Positions 8,604-18,354 of a DNA stretch of 64,000 bases are shown here, piece by piece (position 1 is the stretch's first letter; each line of letters begins with the position of its first letter). Made by a program: the position numbers and the translations under genes. Origin of the DNA: Tessaracoccus sp. OS52 (lineage in GTDB: Bacteria > Actinomycetota > Actinomycetes > Propionibacteriales > Propionibacteriaceae); NCBI RefSeq assembly GCF_020687685.1, contig NZ_JAJEWM010000001.1, positions 558,001 to 622,000 on the forward strand, in the 5' to 3' direction. Under the pieces are notes generated by a model that was not told the DNA's origin, did not search any database, and saw only the letters and a program-made list of their open reading frames with translations.

Positions 8604-10421
8604 TCAGGGCAACTGGCTGAGTCGCTCAGTGGCCCGCAGGGCGACCGAGGAGAACTGTTCATCGGAGAATCGGTAGTCCGCGCTGACGGTGGCCACCAGG
8701 TAGCTGACTCGCGCTCCGGTGACCCCCACGGCAGCCTGGTAGAGCACCGGTGTGCTCCCCGTCGCCTGCTGGATGGTGAACAGGCGTGAGGACAGGCGAG
8801 CGTCCCCAGCGCCCTTCCCCGCCACGGCTGGGCTCTCGGTCACCGTGGCGGTCAACAGCCGGTCCTTGCAGGATGCGAGATTGTTTCCGAGGGTGGTCAC
8901 GAACGCCGCGGCTGCTTCCGGGGTCTGGAAGTCGAAGATCATCTCGTCGAGCCCGAAGGTGGTTGGTGCTGCGGCGTCCTGCGTGAGGATGTAGGTACGA
9001 CGCTCCCGGCTGTCGCCCCCCTCCGCCAGTGTGAGGTTCTCGCAGGCGGTGCCCTGGAACGTCACCTCGCCGGGCTGGCTTTCCCAGGCTCCGCTTCCCG
9101 GTGTGATTCGGGGGAGGTCCGCCGTGAGCAGCCAACCCTCGGGAGGCGACGGCGGTGGGACGGTGGCCGCGAACGACGGGTTGTCGGGGCAGGCGCCTTC
9201 GCTGCGGGTGCAGAGGTCCTCGAGGGAGCGCAGGACTCCCGAGGTCAGCTCGGCCACTCCCACCGGGGTCGCGTTGCGGACCACATCGACCATCGTGAGC
9301 GCACGCCCGTTGCGGATGAGCAACACGGTGTGGAACATCGTCGGGTCGCCCTCGTAGGTCTCGACCGTGAGCTGCTGGGCCTCGTCTGCGATGCCGTACA
9401 CGGAGGTGGAACTGACGATGCGTGCTGGACGCTCGTCGCAGGCTGCCAGGGTGGCGACCCGCTGAGCCTGCACCTGCTGCGCAGCCTCATCGCTGGCGAA
9501 GACGTCGATCTGGTGCATCGCGGCGAGCTGGTCGGCATCAGAGGTTCCCAGCACCCGCTGGAATGCCTGCACGGGGTTCACCTCACCGAGATCGGCGCTG
9601 AGACAGGCGGCGCGCCCCTGGAAGTCGGACTTGTTCTCGACCGTGTCCACGACGACCCAGGAGGCTCCCGGGACGATCAGTTCGGCGTCGTCGACCGTCA
9701 GGAGGTTCGCGGTGCTCGCTACGGGCACCTGCGAGGCCGACTCCGACGGCGACCCGGGGCCCGTGGCTGTCGCGGAGGGATCGGGTGGCAGTTCGGGGGA
9801 AGTCGCCCTGCGCACCAGGTAGCTCCCGAGCAACAGCAGGAGGGCGGCCACCAGGGCGCCGACCACCCAGATCGTAAGCGTGCGGCGGTGGTGGTCGAAC
9901 CAGTTCCCAGCGGCACCCTCGCTGCCGACGCGGTCCTGTCCGCCTTCGATGTTCGGCGGCGGCGGTGGGATCATCACCGGTTCCGGGGGAGTGGTCGAAC
10001 TGACCGCAGAGCGCCGGGGCGCCGGCGTCGGTTCGTCCGAACCAGCGGCGGCGTACCCACCCATCCGCCGGCCGGCGCTGGGCTGCGGTGCCGGCTGGGT
10101 CTCGAAGTCCCGTGGCGGAAGCACCGGCCCGACGGGAGGCTCCATGGCGCTCTGGCTTCCGGGACGTGCGAAGGGGTTCACGAAATCGGTGGACTCGACG
10201 GGGGTGGGGTCCGTAGGGGTGCTGCCAGTGGACTGCTGGCCGGACGCCGAGGCTTCCTGCTCCGGGATCTGATCAGTCACTTCGGGCTCCTGCGGCGCGC
10301 CGCGCCGGGCGGGGCTGGCCGAGGGCTCCGGTGTATCGTCGGGCCCGTTCGGAGGGTCGAGTTCGTTCTCCGGGTCCGGGGCCGCTGCCCGTTTGGGGCG
10401 GCTCTTCCCGATCTCAGCCAC
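8604..10421 (-). CDS. Proline-rich, membrane-anchored protein with two extracytoplasmic sensor-like domains
   Basis: The 605-residue protein has a charged, proline-rich cytoplasmic part (about 1-190), one membrane helix (TIWVVGALVAALLLLLGSYLV), then two consecutive extracellular domains of about 170-180 residues. Both resemble the PknH extracellular sensor fold in pattern: an Asp-rich start, FQG followed by Cys, a Phe/Ala-rich helix and a later Cys. The start is a GTG with GGAGG six bases upstream; the frame is open further but without a ribosome site. No kinase domain is present, so it would be a stand-alone sensor or binding protein. Ligand and function are unknown, and the family assignment is inference. 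Confidence 0.6.
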   Translation of the reverse strand: MAEIGKSRPKRAAAPDPENELDPPNGPDDTPEPSASPARRGAPQEPEVTDQIPEQEASASGQQSTGSTPTDPTPVESTDFVNPFARPGSQSAMEPPVGPVLPPRDFETQPAPQPSAGRRMGGYAAAGSDEPTPAPRRSAVSSTTPPEPVMIPPPPPNIEGGQDRVGSEGAAGNWFDHHRRTLTIWVVGALVAALLLLLGSYLVRRATSPELPPDPSATATGPGSPSESASQVPVASTANLLTVDDAELIVPGASWVVVDTVENKSDFQGRAACLSADLGEVNPVQAFQRVLGTSDADQLAAMHQIDVFASDEAAQQVQAQRVATLAACDERPARIVSSTSVYGIADEAQQLTVETYEGDPTMFHTVLLIRNGRALTMVDVVRNATPVGVAELTSGVLRSLEDLCTRSEGACPDNPSFAATVPPPSPPEGWLLTADLPRITPGSGAWESQPGEVTFQGTACENLTLAEGGDSRERRTYILTQDAAAPTTFGLDEMIFDFQTPEAAAAFVTTLGNNLASCKDRLLTATVTESPAVAGKGAGDARLSSRLFTIQQATGSTPVLYQAAVGVTGARVSYLVATVSADYRFSDEQFSSVALRATERLSQLP

Positions 10422-10472
10422 GCAGCACCTCCACCCTTCGAAGTCGACGTCTGTCCGAACAACCGTTGCAAC

Positions 10473-10478
10473 AGCGTA
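10473..10478 (-). promoter_or_regulatory. Candidate -10 for the sensor-like gene
   Basis: TACGCT on the minus strand lies 51 bases upstream of the GTG start in the 99-base divergent gap with the DUF6350 gene. No clear -35 is visible. Confidence 0.3.
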
Positions 10479-10520
10479 CCCGGTGGCCCGGTGGCCACCG
10501 TAGTGGGAGGGAGAAGCCAC

Positions 10521-11768
10521 GTGGCAGAGCGAAGCCCACGACACCGCACGATCGCCGTGGACGTAGATGCCCAGCGCGAGAAGAGGCCCCAGCGGGAACT
10601 CAACTGGCCGTGGTGGGCAGTGGCGGTCGTCGGCGCCGCTGCGGTGCTGGCGGCGGGCTGGTTGCTGCTGGCCGGCGCGTCGGTGCTGGGCTGGGTGAAC
10701 TCACCCGACACGGACCTCACCTCCGCCCTGCCGCTGCCCACGAAGATCCTCCTGCTCGCACACGGAACCCCTGTGGCGATCGGTGGGCAACTGGTCTCGA
10801 TCGTTCCGCTCACCATGACCATGGGCATGGTCCTGCTCGGCCAGCCCGTGGCCGCCATGGCTGCGAGGCAACTGGCGCACCAGCAGGCGACCCGGGACGA
10901 CACCGGCCGCTTGTGGGTGGATGGGCAGGGGCTGGTGCTGCGGGTTGCGGGGACGTTCGCCCTCGTCCAGGCGCTGGTGCTGCTGCTGGTGGGGACCACC
11001 GTCGACGACGCCGCACACGCCTGGCGTGCGGGGCTGGGCGGACTCGTCCTGGGCGCCCTGTCCGGCGTGTGGGGTGCGAGCCGCGCCATCGGACATGACC
11101 CGCGCCGCACCTGGCCCGCCTGGCTGCGCTCCGTGCCCGCGGCCATGGTCTCCGCCGTCGGCATCTGCCTCGCAGGTGGCGCCGCCGTGATCGCGGGCAC
11201 GCTGTTTCTGCACCTGGACCGCGTCGCCGGCATCCACGACGCCCTCCAACCGGATCTTTCGGGGACGATCCTGCTGGTCTTGATCCAGTTGCTCTACCTT
11301 CCCAACCTCGCACTGTGGGGGTCGGCCTGGCTGCTCGGAGCAGGCATAACCATCGGTGACGACTCGCTGCTCAACCTCAGCGTGACCGACGCGGGCTTCC
11401 TGCCCGCCATCCCTGTTCTGGGCGCAATCCCGGATGCGGGCCTGTCTCCGGAGACGACGCTGTGGTGGCTGCTGGTCGGGGTGGCAGCTGGAGTCGCGGC
11501 AGCCGTCGTCGTGGTGCTGGCACGCCCACGTGCGAGATTCGACGAGACCGCCATCGTCGGCGGCCTGTCGGGCGTGGCGGCGGGGCTCCTGCTCGTCGTG
11601 CTGTGCTCGCTCTCCGGCGGGGGCCTCGGCGGCGCCCGCCTGGCCCAGCTGGGGCCGGTGGTCACCGACCTGCTCGTGGTCGCGCCGAGCGTCCTCGGTC
11701 TCTCCGGGCTGGTCGCTGGCCTGGTGCTCGGACTGGTGAGGCGCCCGGTTCCCGGCCCCGTAGGATGA
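10521..11768 (+). CDS. DUF6350 family multi-pass membrane protein
   Basis: About nine hydrophobic segments span nearly the whole 415-residue chain, with a basic, charged N-terminal 30 residues. Sequence and position between sucD and purN match the actinobacterial DUF6350 family, which has no established biochemical role. The GTG at 10521 follows GGGAGGGAG, a good ribosome site; the open frame upstream has no support. The stop TGA overlaps the -10 of purN, so purN may be read both from this transcript and from its own promoter. Confidence 0.75.
   Translation: MAERSPRHRTIAVDVDAQREKRPQRELNWPWWAVAVVGAAAVLAAGWLLLAGASVLGWVNSPDTDLTSALPLPTKILLLAHGTPVAIGGQLVSIVPLTMTMGMVLLGQPVAAMAARQLAHQQATRDDTGRLWVDGQGLVLRVAGTFALVQALVLLLVGTTVDDAAHAWRAGLGGLVLGALSGVWGASRAIGHDPRRTWPAWLRSVPAAMVSAVGICLAGGAAVIAGTLFLHLDRVAGIHDALQPDLSGTILLVLIQLLYLPNLALWGSAWLLGAGITIGDDSLLNLSVTDAGFLPAIPVLGAIPDAGLSPETTLWWLLVGVAAGVAAAVVVVLARPRARFDETAIVGGLSGVAAGLLLVVLCSLSGGGLGGARLAQLGPVVTDLLVVAPSVLGLSGLVAGLVLGLVRRPVPGPVG
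11761..11766 (+). promoter_or_regulatory. Leaderless -10 of purN
   Basis: TAGGAT ends seven bases before the purN GTG and lies within the last codons of the DUF6350 gene. It overlaps the alternative ATG at 11765, which therefore could not be on a transcript from this site. Confidence 0.6.
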
Positions 11769-11773
11769 CGGCC

Positions 11774-12337
11774 GTGAAACGAGTCGTTGTGCTCCTGTCG
11801 GGATCCGGAACCCTGCTGCAGGCGCTGCTTGACGCAGTCGCCGCCGGCGAGGTGGACGCGGAGGTGGTCGCGGTCGTCTCGGACCAGGCTGACGCAGCTG
11901 GTCTGGAGCGAGCGAGGCGGGCAGGGGTTCCGGCCATCGCCCATCCCCTTTCCAAGGGGGCGGACCGTGCGGCCTGGGACGCGGAACTGACCGACATCGT
12001 CGCCCGGTTCGAACCGGACCTCGTGGCCTCCGCCGGTTTCATGAAGTTGCTGGGTGAGGCGTTCCTGGCGAGGTTCGGTGGACGCACCATCAACACCCAT
12101 CCTGCGCTGCTGCCCAGCTTCCCCGGCGTCCACGGACCGCGGGACGCGCTTGCCTACGGGGTGAAGGTCTCCGGGGCGACGGTCATCGTCGTCGATTCAG
12201 GCATCGACACCGGTAGGATCCTGCTGCAGGAGGCAGTCGACGTGTTGGACGGCGACGACGTCGAGCGCCTCCACGAGCGCATCAAGGTGGTGGAGCGCAG
12301 GCTCCTCGTGAAAGCCGTGCGTGACTGGAAACCGTGA
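11774..12337 (+). CDS. purN: Phosphoribosylglycinamide formyltransferase
   Basis: PurN transfers formyl from 10-formyltetrahydrofolate to GAR in step 3 of purine synthesis. The N terminus has LLSGSGTLLQAL for phosphoribosyl binding. The catalytic set is NTHPALLPSFPG (Asn and His) and the Asp in DSGIDTG. The 187 residues match the family. GTG at 11774 is chosen because it has both a leaderless -10 and AGGA at eight bases. An ATG at 11765 would overlap the upstream stop as ATGA. purH follows after 38 bases, so the last folate-dependent purine steps are co-located. Confidence 0.95.
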   Translation: MKRVVVLLSGSGTLLQALLDAVAAGEVDAEVVAVVSDQADAAGLERARRAGVPAIAHPLSKGADRAAWDAELTDIVARFEPDLVASAGFMKLLGEAFLARFGGRTINTHPALLPSFPGVHGPRDALAYGVKVSGATVIVVDSGIDTGRILLQEAVDVLDGDDVERLHERIKVVERRLLVKAVRDWKP

Positions 12338-12375
12338 AACGTGCAGGCGCACACAACTGAAACGGAAGTGATTCG

Positions 12376-13932
12376 ATGACCAACCAAATCCCGCTGCGCA
12401 GGGCACTCGTGTCCGTCTACGACAAGACCGGACTCGAGGGGTTGGCCGCAGCGCTGCACGAGGCGGGCGTCGAGATCGTCTCCACCGGTTCGACGGCCTC
12501 GAAGGTGGCAGGGGCGGGGATTCCCGTGACGCGGGTGGAGGACCTCACCGGCTTCCCGGAGTGTCTCGACGGCAGGGTCAAGACCCTCCACCCCAAGGTG
12601 CATGCCGGCATCCTCGCCGACCGCCGCCTGCCCGACCATGTCCGCCAGCTCGAGGAACTCCAGGTGGCTCCCTTCGACCTGGTGGTGGTCAACCTCTACC
12701 CGTTCGCGGAGACAGTGGCCTCCGGCGCGAGCGAGGACGAGTGCGTCGAGCAGATCGACATCGGTGGGCCGACCATGGTCCGCGCCGCCGCCAAGAACCA
12801 CCCTTCGGTGGCAGTGGTGACCTCCCCGTCGCAGTACGACGAGGTCCGATCGGCACTGGCCACCGGTGGATTCACCCTGGCAGCCCGCAAGGAGCTCGCC
12901 GCCGCTGCCTTCCGCCACACGGCGAGCTACGACGTCGCCGTCGCGACCTGGATGGCCGAGACCGTCGTGGCCGCACCCGAGGACGGGTTCTCGCCCTGGC
13001 TGGGTGCCTCCTATGAGTTGGTCGGGACCCTGCGCTACGGCGAGAACGCCCACCAGCGCGCCGCGCTCTACTCCGACAGTGGCGCGCCCGCCGGCATCAC
13101 GCAGGCCGAACTGCTGCACGGCAAACCCATGAGTTACAACAACTACACCGACGGCGACGCCGCCTACCGTGCCGCCCACGACTTCGATGACCCGTGCGTC
13201 GCCATCATCAAGCACGCCAACCCCTGCGGCATCGCGGTGGGGGCGGACATCGCCGAGGCGCACCGCAAGGCCCACGAGTGCGACCCGGTCTCGGCGTTCG
13301 GTGGCGTGATCGCCACCAACCGGCCGGTGTCGGTGGCGATGGCGGAGGCGGTCAAGGACATCTTCACCGAGGTCGTGATCGCCCCCGGGTTCGACGACGG
13401 CGCCCTGGAGATCCTGTCCGCCAAGAAGAACATCCGGCTGCTCAGGGCCGTGCCCTTCAGCCACCGGCCAAGGACCCTGGTGACCATCAGCGGTGGCGCC
13501 CTGAGCCAGGAACCCGACCGGATCGACGCCGACGGCGATTCCCCGGAGAACTGGACCCTCGCAGCGGGGGAGGCCGTCGACGACGCGACCCTGGCGGACC
13601 TCGAGTTCGCCTGGCGGGCCTGCCGCTCCGTCAAGTCCAACGCCATCCTGCTCGCCTCCGACGGCGCCTCCGTCGGGGTGGGCATGGGGCAGGTCAACCG
13701 CGTCGACTCCTGCAGGCTGGCCGTCGAGCGTGCCGGTGACCGCGCGAAGGGTGCCGTCGCCGCGTCCGATGCGTTCTTCCCGTTCAGCGACGGCCCCCAG
13801 ATCCTGATCGACGGCGGCGTCAGGGCCATCGTGCAGCCCGGCGGCTCCATCCGCGATGAGGAGACCATCGAACTGTGCCGCGCGAACGGTGTGGCGCTCT
13901 ACCTCACCGGCACCCGCCACTTCTTCCACTGA
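12376..13932 (+). CDS. purH: Bifunctional AICAR formyltransferase/IMP cyclohydrolase
   Basis: PurH carries out the last two steps to IMP. The N-terminal methylglyoxal-synthase-like cyclohydrolase (about 1-145) has [14 protein letters not shown] and KTLHPKVH. The C-terminal transformylase has YGENAHQ, the catalytic Lys-His in IKHANPCG, and SDAFFPF with the terminal GTRHFFH. Length is 518 residues, as usual. ATG start with CGGAAG upstream. It shares its 10-formyl-THF cofactor with purN and is followed 10 bases later by folD, which makes that cofactor. Confidence 0.97.
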   Translation: MTNQIPLRRALVSVYDKTGLEGLAAALHEAGVEIVSTGSTASKVAGAGIPVTRVEDLTGFPECLDGRVKTLHPKVHAGILADRRLPDHVRQLEELQVAPFDLVVVNLYPFAETVASGASEDECVEQIDIGGPTMVRAAAKNHPSVAVVTSPSQYDEVRSALATGGFTLAARKELAAAAFRHTASYDVAVATWMAETVVAAPEDGFSPWLGASYELVGTLRYGENAHQRAALYSDSGAPAGITQAELLHGKPMSYNNYTDGDAAYRAAHDFDDPCVAIIKHANPCGIAVGADIAEAHRKAHECDPVSAFGGVIATNRPVSVAMAEAVKDIFTEVVIAPGFDDGALEILSAKKNIRLLRAVPFSHRPRTLVTISGGALSQEPDRIDADGDSPENWTLAAGEAVDDATLADLEFAWRACRSVKSNAILLASDGASVGVGMGQVNRVDSCRLAVERAGDRAKGAVAASDAFFPFSDGPQILIDGGVRAIVQPGGSIRDEETIELCRANGVALYLTGTRHFFH

Positions 13933-13942
13933 GAGGGCAAAC

Positions 13943-14797
13943 ATGACAGCGACCAAGATGGCGGGCGTACCCGTCGCAAGGATGATCAGGGAAGACCTCA
14001 AGCGACGCGTGGCCGCGCTCAGCGCCGAGGGCGTTGTGCCCGGGCTCGCGACGGTGCTCGTCGGAGACGACCCCGGCAGCCGCTCCTACGTCGCCGGCAA
14101 GCACCGCGACTGCGCCGAGGTTGGGATCCACTCCATCCGCGTGGACCTCCCAGCCGACACCTCCGCCCAACGTCTGACCGAAGAGCTGGACGCTCTCAAC
14201 ACCGATCCGGCCTGCACCGGCTACATCGTGCAACTGCCCCTCCCGGCGCATCTCGATGACAACTGGGCACTGGCGCAGGTAGACCCGGACAAGGACGCCG
14301 ACGGGCTGCACCCGGTCAACCTCGGCAGGCTCGTGCTGGGCATCCCCGGTCCGCTGCCGTGCACCCCCCGCGGAATCGTCGCGCTGCTGCGGCACCACGA
14401 GGTCGAGCTGAACGGAGCGCACACGGTCATCGTCGGCCGCGGCACCACCGTCGGCCGTCCGCTGGGCCTGTTGCTGACCCGCAAGTCGGAGAACTCCACA
14501 GTGACCCTGTGTCACACCGGCACGAGAGACCTGGCCTCGCTAACCCGGCAGGCCGACATCGTGGTCACGGCGGCCGGCCACCCTGGCACGGTGACCGCCG
14601 ACATGATCAAGGAGGGGGCTGTGCTCGTCGACGTCGGCATCAGCCGCACCGACGACGGCCTGGTGGGAGACCTGGCGCCCGACGTCTGGGAGAAGGCCTC
14701 GCTCGTCGCTCCCGTTCCCGGCGGCGTGGGACCCATGACGCGGGCCATGCTCCTGACCAACGTCGTGGACCGCGCGGAAGCCCTGCATGCCGGATAG
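13943..14797 (+). CDS. folD: Methylenetetrahydrofolate dehydrogenase/cyclohydrolase
   Basis: FolD interconverts 5,10-methylene-, methenyl- and 10-formyl-THF, supplying the purine formyl donor. The 284-residue protein shows the active-site Tyr and Lys in [10 protein letters not shown], then [16 protein letters not shown], the dinucleotide-binding GRGTTVGRP and [13 protein letters not shown] start follows GAGAGGG at a good distance. The end overlaps the DUF3017 gene by 11 bases, indicating translational coupling in a purH-folD-DUF3017 operon. Confidence 0.96.
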   Translation: MTATKMAGVPVARMIREDLKRRVAALSAEGVVPGLATVLVGDDPGSRSYVAGKHRDCAEVGIHSIRVDLPADTSAQRLTEELDALNTDPACTGYIVQLPLPAHLDDNWALAQVDPDKDADGLHPVNLGRLVLGIPGPLPCTPRGIVALLRHHEVELNGAHTVIVGRGTTVGRPLGLLLTRKSENSTVTLCHTGTRDLASLTRQADIVVTAAGHPGTVTADMIKEGAVLVDVGISRTDDGLVGDLAPDVWEKASLVAPVPGGVGPMTRAMLLTNVVDRAEALHAG

Positions 14798-15080
14798 GCC
14801 GGACAAGCCGGCCGACGAGTTCCCCAGCAACCCGTGGCCACTGCTGGCCGCGCTGGTGATCTTCGCCGTCGGAGTGGTCCTGATCACCATGGGCCACTGG
14901 CGCCGGGGGCCGGTGGTGATGGCCGGCGCGCTGGCGCTGGCAGCCCTCCTGCGTCTGGTCCTGCCTGACCGGTTGGCCGGCCTGCTCGTGGTGCGGCGAC
15001 GTTGGATCGACGTGGTCGGCATGCTCCTGCTCGGGGCGGCGATCGCGGTGCTGGCCCTGGTGGTGCCCGGCCAGCGGTGA
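14787..15080 (+). CDS. DUF3017 family small membrane protein
   Basis: The 97-residue chain has three hydrophobic segments (about 17-36, 41-58 and 74-93) separated by short Arg-rich loops. Small proteins of this type directly after folD are typical of actinobacteria and are classed as DUF3017; no role is established. The ATG overlaps the end of folD. The N terminus is rich in Pro, Asp and Lys. Confidence 0.75.
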   Translation: MPDRPDKPADEFPSNPWPLLAALVIFAVGVVLITMGHWRRGPVVMAGALALAALLRLVLPDRLAGLLVVRRRWIDVVGMLLLGAAIAVLALVVPGQR

Positions 15081-15085
15081 TTCGG

Positions 15086-15091
15086 TAGAGT
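15086..15091 (+). promoter_or_regulatory. Candidate -10 of mdh
   Basis: TAGAGT lies 46 bases upstream of the mdh GTG, which would give a leader of about 40 bases carrying the GAAAGAGG ribosome site. No -35 match is evident. Confidence 0.4.
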
Positions 15092-15137
15092 CGCGGAAGA
15101 ATGATCCGCGAGATCCGAACCTGGAAAGAGGTCGAAA

Positions 15138-16127
<990 letters not shown>

Positions 16128-16143
16128 GCCGCTGGCTTGCCGC

Positions 16144-16149
16144 TAGAGT
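16144..16149 (+). promoter_or_regulatory. Leaderless -10 of purU
   Basis: TAGAGT ends seven bases before the purU ATG, in the 29-base gap after mdh. No Shine-Dalgarno sequence precedes the ATG. Confidence 0.6.
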
Positions 16150-16156
16150 TTCGGGC

Positions 16157-16996
16157 ATGTCCGAACTCGTCCTGACCCTGCAGTGCCCCGATCGCCCCGG
16201 AATAGTCCACGCCATCTCCGGGGCGATCGTCGAGGCCGGGGGCAACATCACCGAGCTCCAGCAGTTCTCCTCGCCCGACACCGGCGAGTTCTTCACCCGC
16301 ATCCAGCTGGATGGGCCCGACGAGGAGTCGCTGGCACGGAAGGTCGCGGAGGCCACTGGTGGTTTCGGGGCGCACTTCCAGGTCCACGAGGCCGGGACGC
16401 CGACCCGCACCCTCATCCTGGCCTCGAAGGCCGGTCACTGCGTCAACGATCTCCTCTTCCGCTGGCGGGGCGGGGAACTGCCCATCGACGTGCGCGGCAT
16501 CCTGGCCAACCACGACGTGCTGGCGCCCATGGCGGACTTCTATGACGTCGCGTTCGAGCACCGTTTCGTGGATGCCGAGACCAAGCCCGCGTTCGAGGCC
16601 GAGGTTCGTCGGATCGTCGAGGAGCAGGACATCGAACTGGTCGTCCTGGCCCGCTACATGCAGATCCTGAGCCCCGAGCTCTGCGAGTTCCTCGCCGGCC
16701 GTGCCATCAACATCCACCACTCGTTCCTGCCGGGCTTCAAGGGGGCCAATCCCTACCGCCAGGCCCACACCCGCGGAGTGAAGCTGATCGGTGCGACGGC
16801 GCACTTCGTCACCGGTGACCTTGACGAGGGGCCGATCATCGAGCAGAACGTGGTGCGGGTGGACCACACCATGTCGGTGGCCAAGCTCGTCCGGAAGGGG
16901 CAGGCCCAGGAGTCCCAGACGCTCGCCGAGGCGGTCCGGCTGTTCGCGGAGCACCGGGTGCTGGCGGACGCGCACCGCACGGTCATCTTCAGATGA
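16157..16996 (+). CDS. purU: Formyltetrahydrofolate deformylase
   Basis: Hydrolyses 10-formyl-THF to formate and THF, balancing the one-carbon pool against purine demand. An N-terminal ACT domain (about 1-75, VLTLQCPDRPGIVHAISG) is followed by a formyltransferase-type hydrolase domain with HHSFLPGFKGANPY, where the His is catalytic, and the Asp in TGDLDEGPII. The 279 residues fit the family. Probably leaderless. The stop overlaps the next ATG as ATGA. Confidence 0.95.
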   Translation: MSELVLTLQCPDRPGIVHAISGAIVEAGGNITELQQFSSPDTGEFFTRIQLDGPDEESLARKVAEATGGFGAHFQVHEAGTPTRTLILASKAGHCVNDLLFRWRGGELPIDVRGILANHDVLAPMADFYDVAFEHRFVDAETKPAFEAEVRRIVEEQDIELVVLARYMQILSPELCEFLAGRAINIHHSFLPGFKGANPYRQAHTRGVKLIGATAHFVTGDLDEGPIIEQNVVRVDHTMSVAKLVRKGQAQESQTLAEAVRLFAEHRVLADAHRTVIFR

Positions 16997-18354
16997 GTGC
17001 ACTGGGTGACATCGCGCTGATCGCGCTGTTCATAGTGATCGGCGGCGTCTTCGCGGCAGCCGAGATGGCCCTGGTGAGTCTCCGCGACAGCCAGGTGAAG
17101 CAACTCGCCACCAAGGGCAAGCGGGGTCGTGCCATCGAGCGGCTCACCAGCAATCCCAACCTGTTCCTGTCCGCGGTGCAGATCGGCGTGACGCTGGCCG
17201 GCTTCCTGTCCGCAGCCTTCGGTGGGGCGACGCTGGCGGACAGACTCGCTCCCACTCTGGAGTCGATCGGTCTGCCCGACGGTGTGTCCGACACGACGGC
17301 GCTGGTGCTGATCACCGTGGTCATCTCCTACTTCTCGATCGTCGTGGGAGAACTGACTGCCAAGCGACTCGCCATGCAACGCGCGGAGGGCTTCGCGCTG
17401 GCCCTGGCGCCGCTGGTGAGCGGTATCGCCACTGTGATGCGGCCGGTCATCTGGCTGCTCGGGGTCTCGACCGACCTGCTGGTCAGACTCTTCGGAGGGG
17501 ACCCGAAGCAGGCACGCGACGCGGTGACCGACGAGGAGATCCGCGCCATCGTCGCGGGCTCTCCGACGCTGGGCACCGTGGAACGCAGCATCGTGGATGA
17601 GGTCTTCGACGCCGGGGAGCACACCCTCCGCGAGGTGATGGTGCCCCGAACCGAGGTGACCTTCCTGCCCGGCGACATGCCGATCCAGCGGGCCTACCGG
17701 GAGGTCCGGGGCGCGCCACACTCCCGCTACCCCGTGACCGGCGGCTCGGTGGACCGCGTCATTGGCTTCCTGCACGTGAGAGACCTCATGGACCTCGAGG
17801 GCTCCGCGCGGCAGGGGGACCTGCGATCGATAGTGCGTCCCGTGCTCAGCCTGCCCGAGACGGTCAAGATCCTGCGGGCGCTCAGCTCGATGCGCTCCGC
17901 GGGTGCACACATGGCGCTCGTCCGCGACGAGTACGGCGGCACCGCGGGCATCGTCACGATGGAGGACCTCATCGAGGAACTCATCGGTGACATCACCGAC
18001 GAGTACGACGTCGTGGGCGACACCGTCACCGACGAGGTGGACCGCATCGACGGACTCACCACGATCGAGGAGTTCGCGGAGGCCAGTGGGCACGTCATCC
18101 CCGAGGGCCCCTACGACACGGTGGCTGGATACGTGATGTCCAGGCTGGGGCGGATCCCCGCAGTCGGGGACGAGGTGACCGTCCACCTGGAGCCCCGGGA
18201 ACGCCCGGCTGACGAATCCGACGGCGAAGTCCCCTTCACCTTCGTCGTCTCCGAACTCGACGGTCGCCGCGCGGCCTGGTTGACGGTGGTGCGCGGTGGC
18301 GAGTCGACGGCCGGACATGCGGTCGGCCGCGCCAGGGAGGCCTCCGATGGATGA
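16993..18354 (+). CDS. CNNM/CorC-type (HlyC/CorC) transporter-like protein
   Basis: The 453 residues comprise a DUF21 membrane domain with four hydrophobic segments (about 5-160), a pair of CBS domains (about 205-335, with LREVMVPRTEV and a conserved DEYGGTAGIVTMEDLIEE), and a C-terminal CorC_HlyC domain ending near 430. Proteins of this family are linked to magnesium or cobalt efflux; the older hemolysin label has little support. The ATG overlaps the purU stop by four bases. Its end overlaps the kinase-like gene by eight bases. Confidence 0.9.
   Translation: MSALGDIALIALFIVIGGVFAAAEMALVSLRDSQVKQLATKGKRGRAIERLTSNPNLFLSAVQIGVTLAGFLSAAFGGATLADRLAPTLESIGLPDGVSDTTALVLITVVISYFSIVVGELTAKRLAMQRAEGFALALAPLVSGIATVMRPVIWLLGVSTDLLVRLFGGDPKQARDAVTDEEIRAIVAGSPTLGTVERSIVDEVFDAGEHTLREVMVPRTEVTFLPGDMPIQRAYREVRGAPHSRYPVTGGSVDRVIGFLHVRDLMDLEGSARQGDLRSIVRPVLSLPETVKILRALSSMRSAGAHMALVRDEYGGTAGIVTMEDLIEELIGDITDEYDVVGDTVTDEVDRIDGLTTIEEFAEASGHVIPEGPYDTVAGYVMSRLGRIPAVGDEVTVHLEPRERPADESDGEVPFTFVVSELDGRRAAWLTVVRGGESTAGHAVGRAREASDG

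Noticed and set aside
12154-14001. Long antisense open frame (615 codons) over purN and purH
   Set aside because: It mirrors the third-position GC bias of two certain genes, has no recognisable domain or ribosome site, and reads as low-complexity Gly/Val/His/Arg.
16993-18354. Hemolysin
   Set aside because: DUF21, CBS and CorC_HlyC domains point to a metal-transport role; the hemolysin label is historical.
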